DNA of 37,340 bases, taken from positions 1 to 37,340 of the forward strand of contig DATHET010000119.1 of NCBI GenBank assembly GCA_035490315.1. Direction: 5' to 3'. This stretch comes from JADJQU01 sp035490315. Its GTDB lineage: Bacteria; Planctomycetota; UBA1135; GCA-002686595. Below, in pieces: positions 35,319-37,340 of this stretch; the stretch's first letter is position 1; each line of letters begins with the position of its first letter. The notes under the pieces are model-generated. The model did not search any database. It was not told the DNA's origin and worked only from the letters and a program-made list of their open reading frames with translations. The translations under genes and the position numbers were made by a program.

Positions 35319-35426
35319 ATGTAATAAATGGCGGTGGAATTCCGGGACAGATCCGGTCCGTCGACGACTCGCGCCACGCGAGCGGGTGACTCGCGAATGT
35401 AATAAATGGCGGTGGAATTCCGGGAC
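35319..35426 (+). repeat. Direct repeat of the GTAATAAATGG subfamily (copies E2 and E3)
   Basis: Two identical 30-nt units (35319-35348 and 35397-35426) begin ATGTAATAAATGGCGGTGG and end ATTCCGGGAC, 78 bp apart. The inner part ATGGCGGTGGAAT is shared with the right arms of the GGTACC family. The tip GGTACC is replaced by GGAC and the GTTCAGG side by GTAATAA. No inverted partner of this subtype was found. It lies downstream of the last gene's stop codon. Confidence 0.85.
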
Positions 35427-35454
35427 TGATGTCCGCGCCGACTCCGGACTCTGG

Positions 35455-37194
35455 TTACTTGCCCTTGTCCTCGGGCTTGGCGGCGTCGGGCTCGTCGCTG
35501 GCCTTGATCAGGCGCAGCAGGCCCTCGAAGTCGATCGATGCGCCGGCGGCCCAGGTCTTGCCGGATGCGCCCCAGTACAGGCTCGCGGGCAGCGATTGAG
35601 TGCCTAGCTTGCGCGAGAACTCCGCGACGTCGCTCCACATATCCTCCTCGCCTCCGACCAGCGCCATCCAACTCGCCACTCCGCCGATTCCGCGCCCGAG
35701 GTCGACCTGGAACAGCATCGCCGGATTCATGCCGGCGATCGAGCCGACCGAGCACGCCAGCGCGGGCGATGTGTCACCACCGCTGGTGAATCGCTTCGCC
35801 ATCGCGGTCCGCCACGCATCATCGCCGCCGAACATCATGCTGGTGCGGTCAGTACCGGTAAGGAACACCATCCGGCTCCCGTCCTTTCCAAACATGGCCG
35901 TGGAGACCTTCCCGGCGATCTCGAGCTGTGTGTCGTCCGGAACCGCGCCCGCTCCGAACTGCATCACCTTGAAGAACTTCTCCATGTCGAACTTGGCCTG
36001 GAAGCTGACGCCCTTCGTCCCGGCGAGCTCGATTTCGGTGGGCTCCCCCGCTTGGATCCCCATGGCGGCAATCGCGGGATCGCGCATCATGTCGATCATG
36101 GCTTTCAGGAATCCCTGGGGATCGGGAGACGCGTAGGAACCACCGAGGCGCATCCCGTCTACGCCGAAATCGAACCCGACTCCCATGGCCCTGCCCATCT
36201 TGGGAAGCATGGCTTTGACGTGCTTCAAGTAGGCCTTGAAAGCCGCTATGCCTTCCGCGGGAACTCCCTCCTTCCCTTCCATCGCCGTGAACATGCTCTC
36301 GTACGTCGGCCAGACTCGCTCGAACATCGCGCCCTGGTCGTAGGCGGAAATCACTACGACCGCCGCTTGCGGATCGATACGACCGGCCAGCGCGCGATAA
36401 TCGATTGCTTCCGGCCGCGAATACTTGGCCAGCGCGCTTCCCTCGCGGCTCAGCAGCTTGAGGTTCAATCCCAGGCTGCCGTCCCGAACGTCGGTAGTCG
36501 CATCGAACAGATCCGCCGAATCGACGATGTCGTGCGCGATCTCCAGATACATCTCCAGGACCTCGGAGCTGCTGAAGCCCCCTCCCATCTGATCCAACTG
36601 CCCCGACTCCACCATCCCCTCGGCCTGCTCGAGCCCCATGTCGATGATCGGCCTGAACTTCAGGATCACCGCCGCGAGATCGACGCGCGCCGCGACCAAC
36701 CCAGAAGGCATGTCAGCGAGCAGACGCGACGCAGTGTCGCGCTTGTAAGCCCCAGCCTCCGTCGGAATCCCGATGTAGTTGCCAGCCTGGACCGGCGGCT
36801 CGACGCCTTCCTTCTTTTCCATCGAAGTCATCAGCGCCTTCGGATCCGCGGCCGGCACGATGAACGTCGCAACCGGCATCGGCGAAGCCGCGTCGAAGCG
36901 GAAAGCGATCCCGAGCGGCTTCGTGGCGTCGACCAGGCTCGTGTTGCCCGGGAACGTGTTGTCGAGGAACTTCTTCAGCACGAACGCGTCGTCGAAAGTC
37001 GGCCCAGCCTGCCCCGACTTCGTCCGACCGTATTCGAGCCTCTCCGCCAGCTCGTGCGTCGAACGGATCACGACGACGGCGAAGGAGTCGGAGGGAACCA
37101 GGCTTGCGAAGTCCTTGGGCAAGCCGGCGTCCTGCGCCGAGACGAGACTTGCGGGAACGATCGCGAACAGGAAGGCGAGCAGGCGACGGGTCAT
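35455..37194 (-). CDS. Secreted protein of unknown function
   Basis: 579 residues from the ATG complementary to 37192-37194, with GAGG six bases upstream. The signal peptide MTRRLLAFLFAIVPASLVSA is cut before QDAGLP. The mature protein starts LPKDFASLVPSDSFAVVVIRS, a style seen in DUF3352-like extracellular proteins that open with a strand about protein values or limits; I only suggest that resemblance. The body alternates strands and amphipathic helices (KALMTSMEKKEGVEPPV, FKAYLKHVKAMLPKMGRAMG) and has no catalytic motif or TM helix. The C-terminus is charged (PDAAKPEDKGK). The frame is open upstream to 37317, but the signal peptide sets the start. Confidence 0.82.
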   Translation of the reverse strand: MTRRLLAFLFAIVPASLVSAQDAGLPKDFASLVPSDSFAVVVIRSTHELAERLEYGRTKSGQAGPTFDDAFVLKKFLDNTFPGNTSLVDATKPLGIAFRFDAASPMPVATFIVPAADPKALMTSMEKKEGVEPPVQAGNYIGIPTEAGAYKRDTASRLLADMPSGLVAARVDLAAVILKFRPIIDMGLEQAEGMVESGQLDQMGGGFSSSEVLEMYLEIAHDIVDSADLFDATTDVRDGSLGLNLKLLSREGSALAKYSRPEAIDYRALAGRIDPQAAVVVISAYDQGAMFERVWPTYESMFTAMEGKEGVPAEGIAAFKAYLKHVKAMLPKMGRAMGVGFDFGVDGMRLGGSYASPDPQGFLKAMIDMMRDPAIAAMGIQAGEPTEIELAGTKGVSFQAKFDMEKFFKVMQFGAGAVPDDTQLEIAGKVSTAMFGKDGSRMVFLTGTDRTSMMFGGDDAWRTAMAKRFTSGGDTSPALACSVGSIAGMNPAMLFQVDLGRGIGGVASWMALVGGEEDMWSDVAEFSRKLGTQSLPASLYWGASGKTWAAGASIDFEGLLRLIKASDEPDAAKPEDKGK

Positions 37195-37340
37195 GGAATA
37201 CCTCGGGGGGATATGGGACGGGCGCAGTCTAGCGCCTGATGCCGGAGTCCTCGGGACAACAGAGCGCCACAAGGGGGATTTCTGCGCCTCGTACCACGTC
37301 TCGCAAGGATTCTTCATGCTTTGGACATGCTGGTCGCCAT
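37195..37340. other. Upstream region of the last gene, no gene seen
   Basis: This should hold the promoter of the leftward secreted-protein gene. I see no ORF with a ribosome binding site and no repeat arm. Confidence 0.5.

Noticed and set aside
33018..35426. CRISPR array
   Set aside because: The repeats are palindromic elements in mixed orientation, with variable spacing and few copies. There are no cas genes.

Overview
The window reads as chromosomal DNA of a high-G+C bacterium, most likely a planctomycete. The grounds are an ECF sigma factor gene facing a Ser/Thr kinase with a C-terminal TPR region, many secreted or membrane-anchored proteins of unknown function, a right-handed beta-helix protein, and two secreted proteins sharing a Cys-containing C-terminal module I associate with planctomycete genomes. 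This assignment is an inference from gene content. No rRNA, tRNA, CRISPR array, transposase or phage gene was seen.

Layout. (i) 1-2670, minus strand: a type I periplasmic binding protein and a membrane histidine kinase (cut by the window edge), 6 bp apart, probably one ligand-sensing unit. (ii) 2857-21375, plus strand: a long apparent operon. A 41-codon leader ORF with a strong ribosome binding site overlaps (ATGA) a Sel1-repeat/TM/beta-sandwich fusion. Five full-length paralogs of that fusion's extracytoplasmic part follow in tandem, then a secreted EF-hand protein and a DUF2785-type lipoprotein. The fusion gene carries an in-frame TAG 41 codons before its homologous end. (iii) 21579-25473: ECF sigma factor (+) and TPR-type Ser/Thr kinase (-), convergent and separated almost exactly by a giant hairpin with 41-nt arms. 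Upstream of the kinase, on its strand, lies a small DUF2007-like/zinc-ribbon gene interrupted by an in-frame TGA in a CxxU context. A hairpin with a GGUC loop lies 20 nt downstream, so this is a candidate selenoprotein. (iv) 25639-37194: secreted proteins, two membrane proteins, an M1 metallopeptidase, a beta-helix protein, a TM-anchored protein and a secreted protein of unknown function.

The right-hand part (21.4-35.4 kb) is studded with a family of palindromic intergenic elements. Their arms begin GGTACCCGGTATTC, and most copies end within a few bases of a stop codon. Single arms, perfect inverted pairs, a nested three-arm form, a 69-bp tandem duplication and a divergent GTAATAAATGG subfamily are all present.

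The main points for follow-up are the candidate selenoprotein and its SECIS-like hairpin, the six-member array of membrane-anchored beta-sandwich proteins whose first member is fused to cytoplasmic Sel1 repeats, the amber codon in that first member, and the two classes of stop-codon-associated palindromes.
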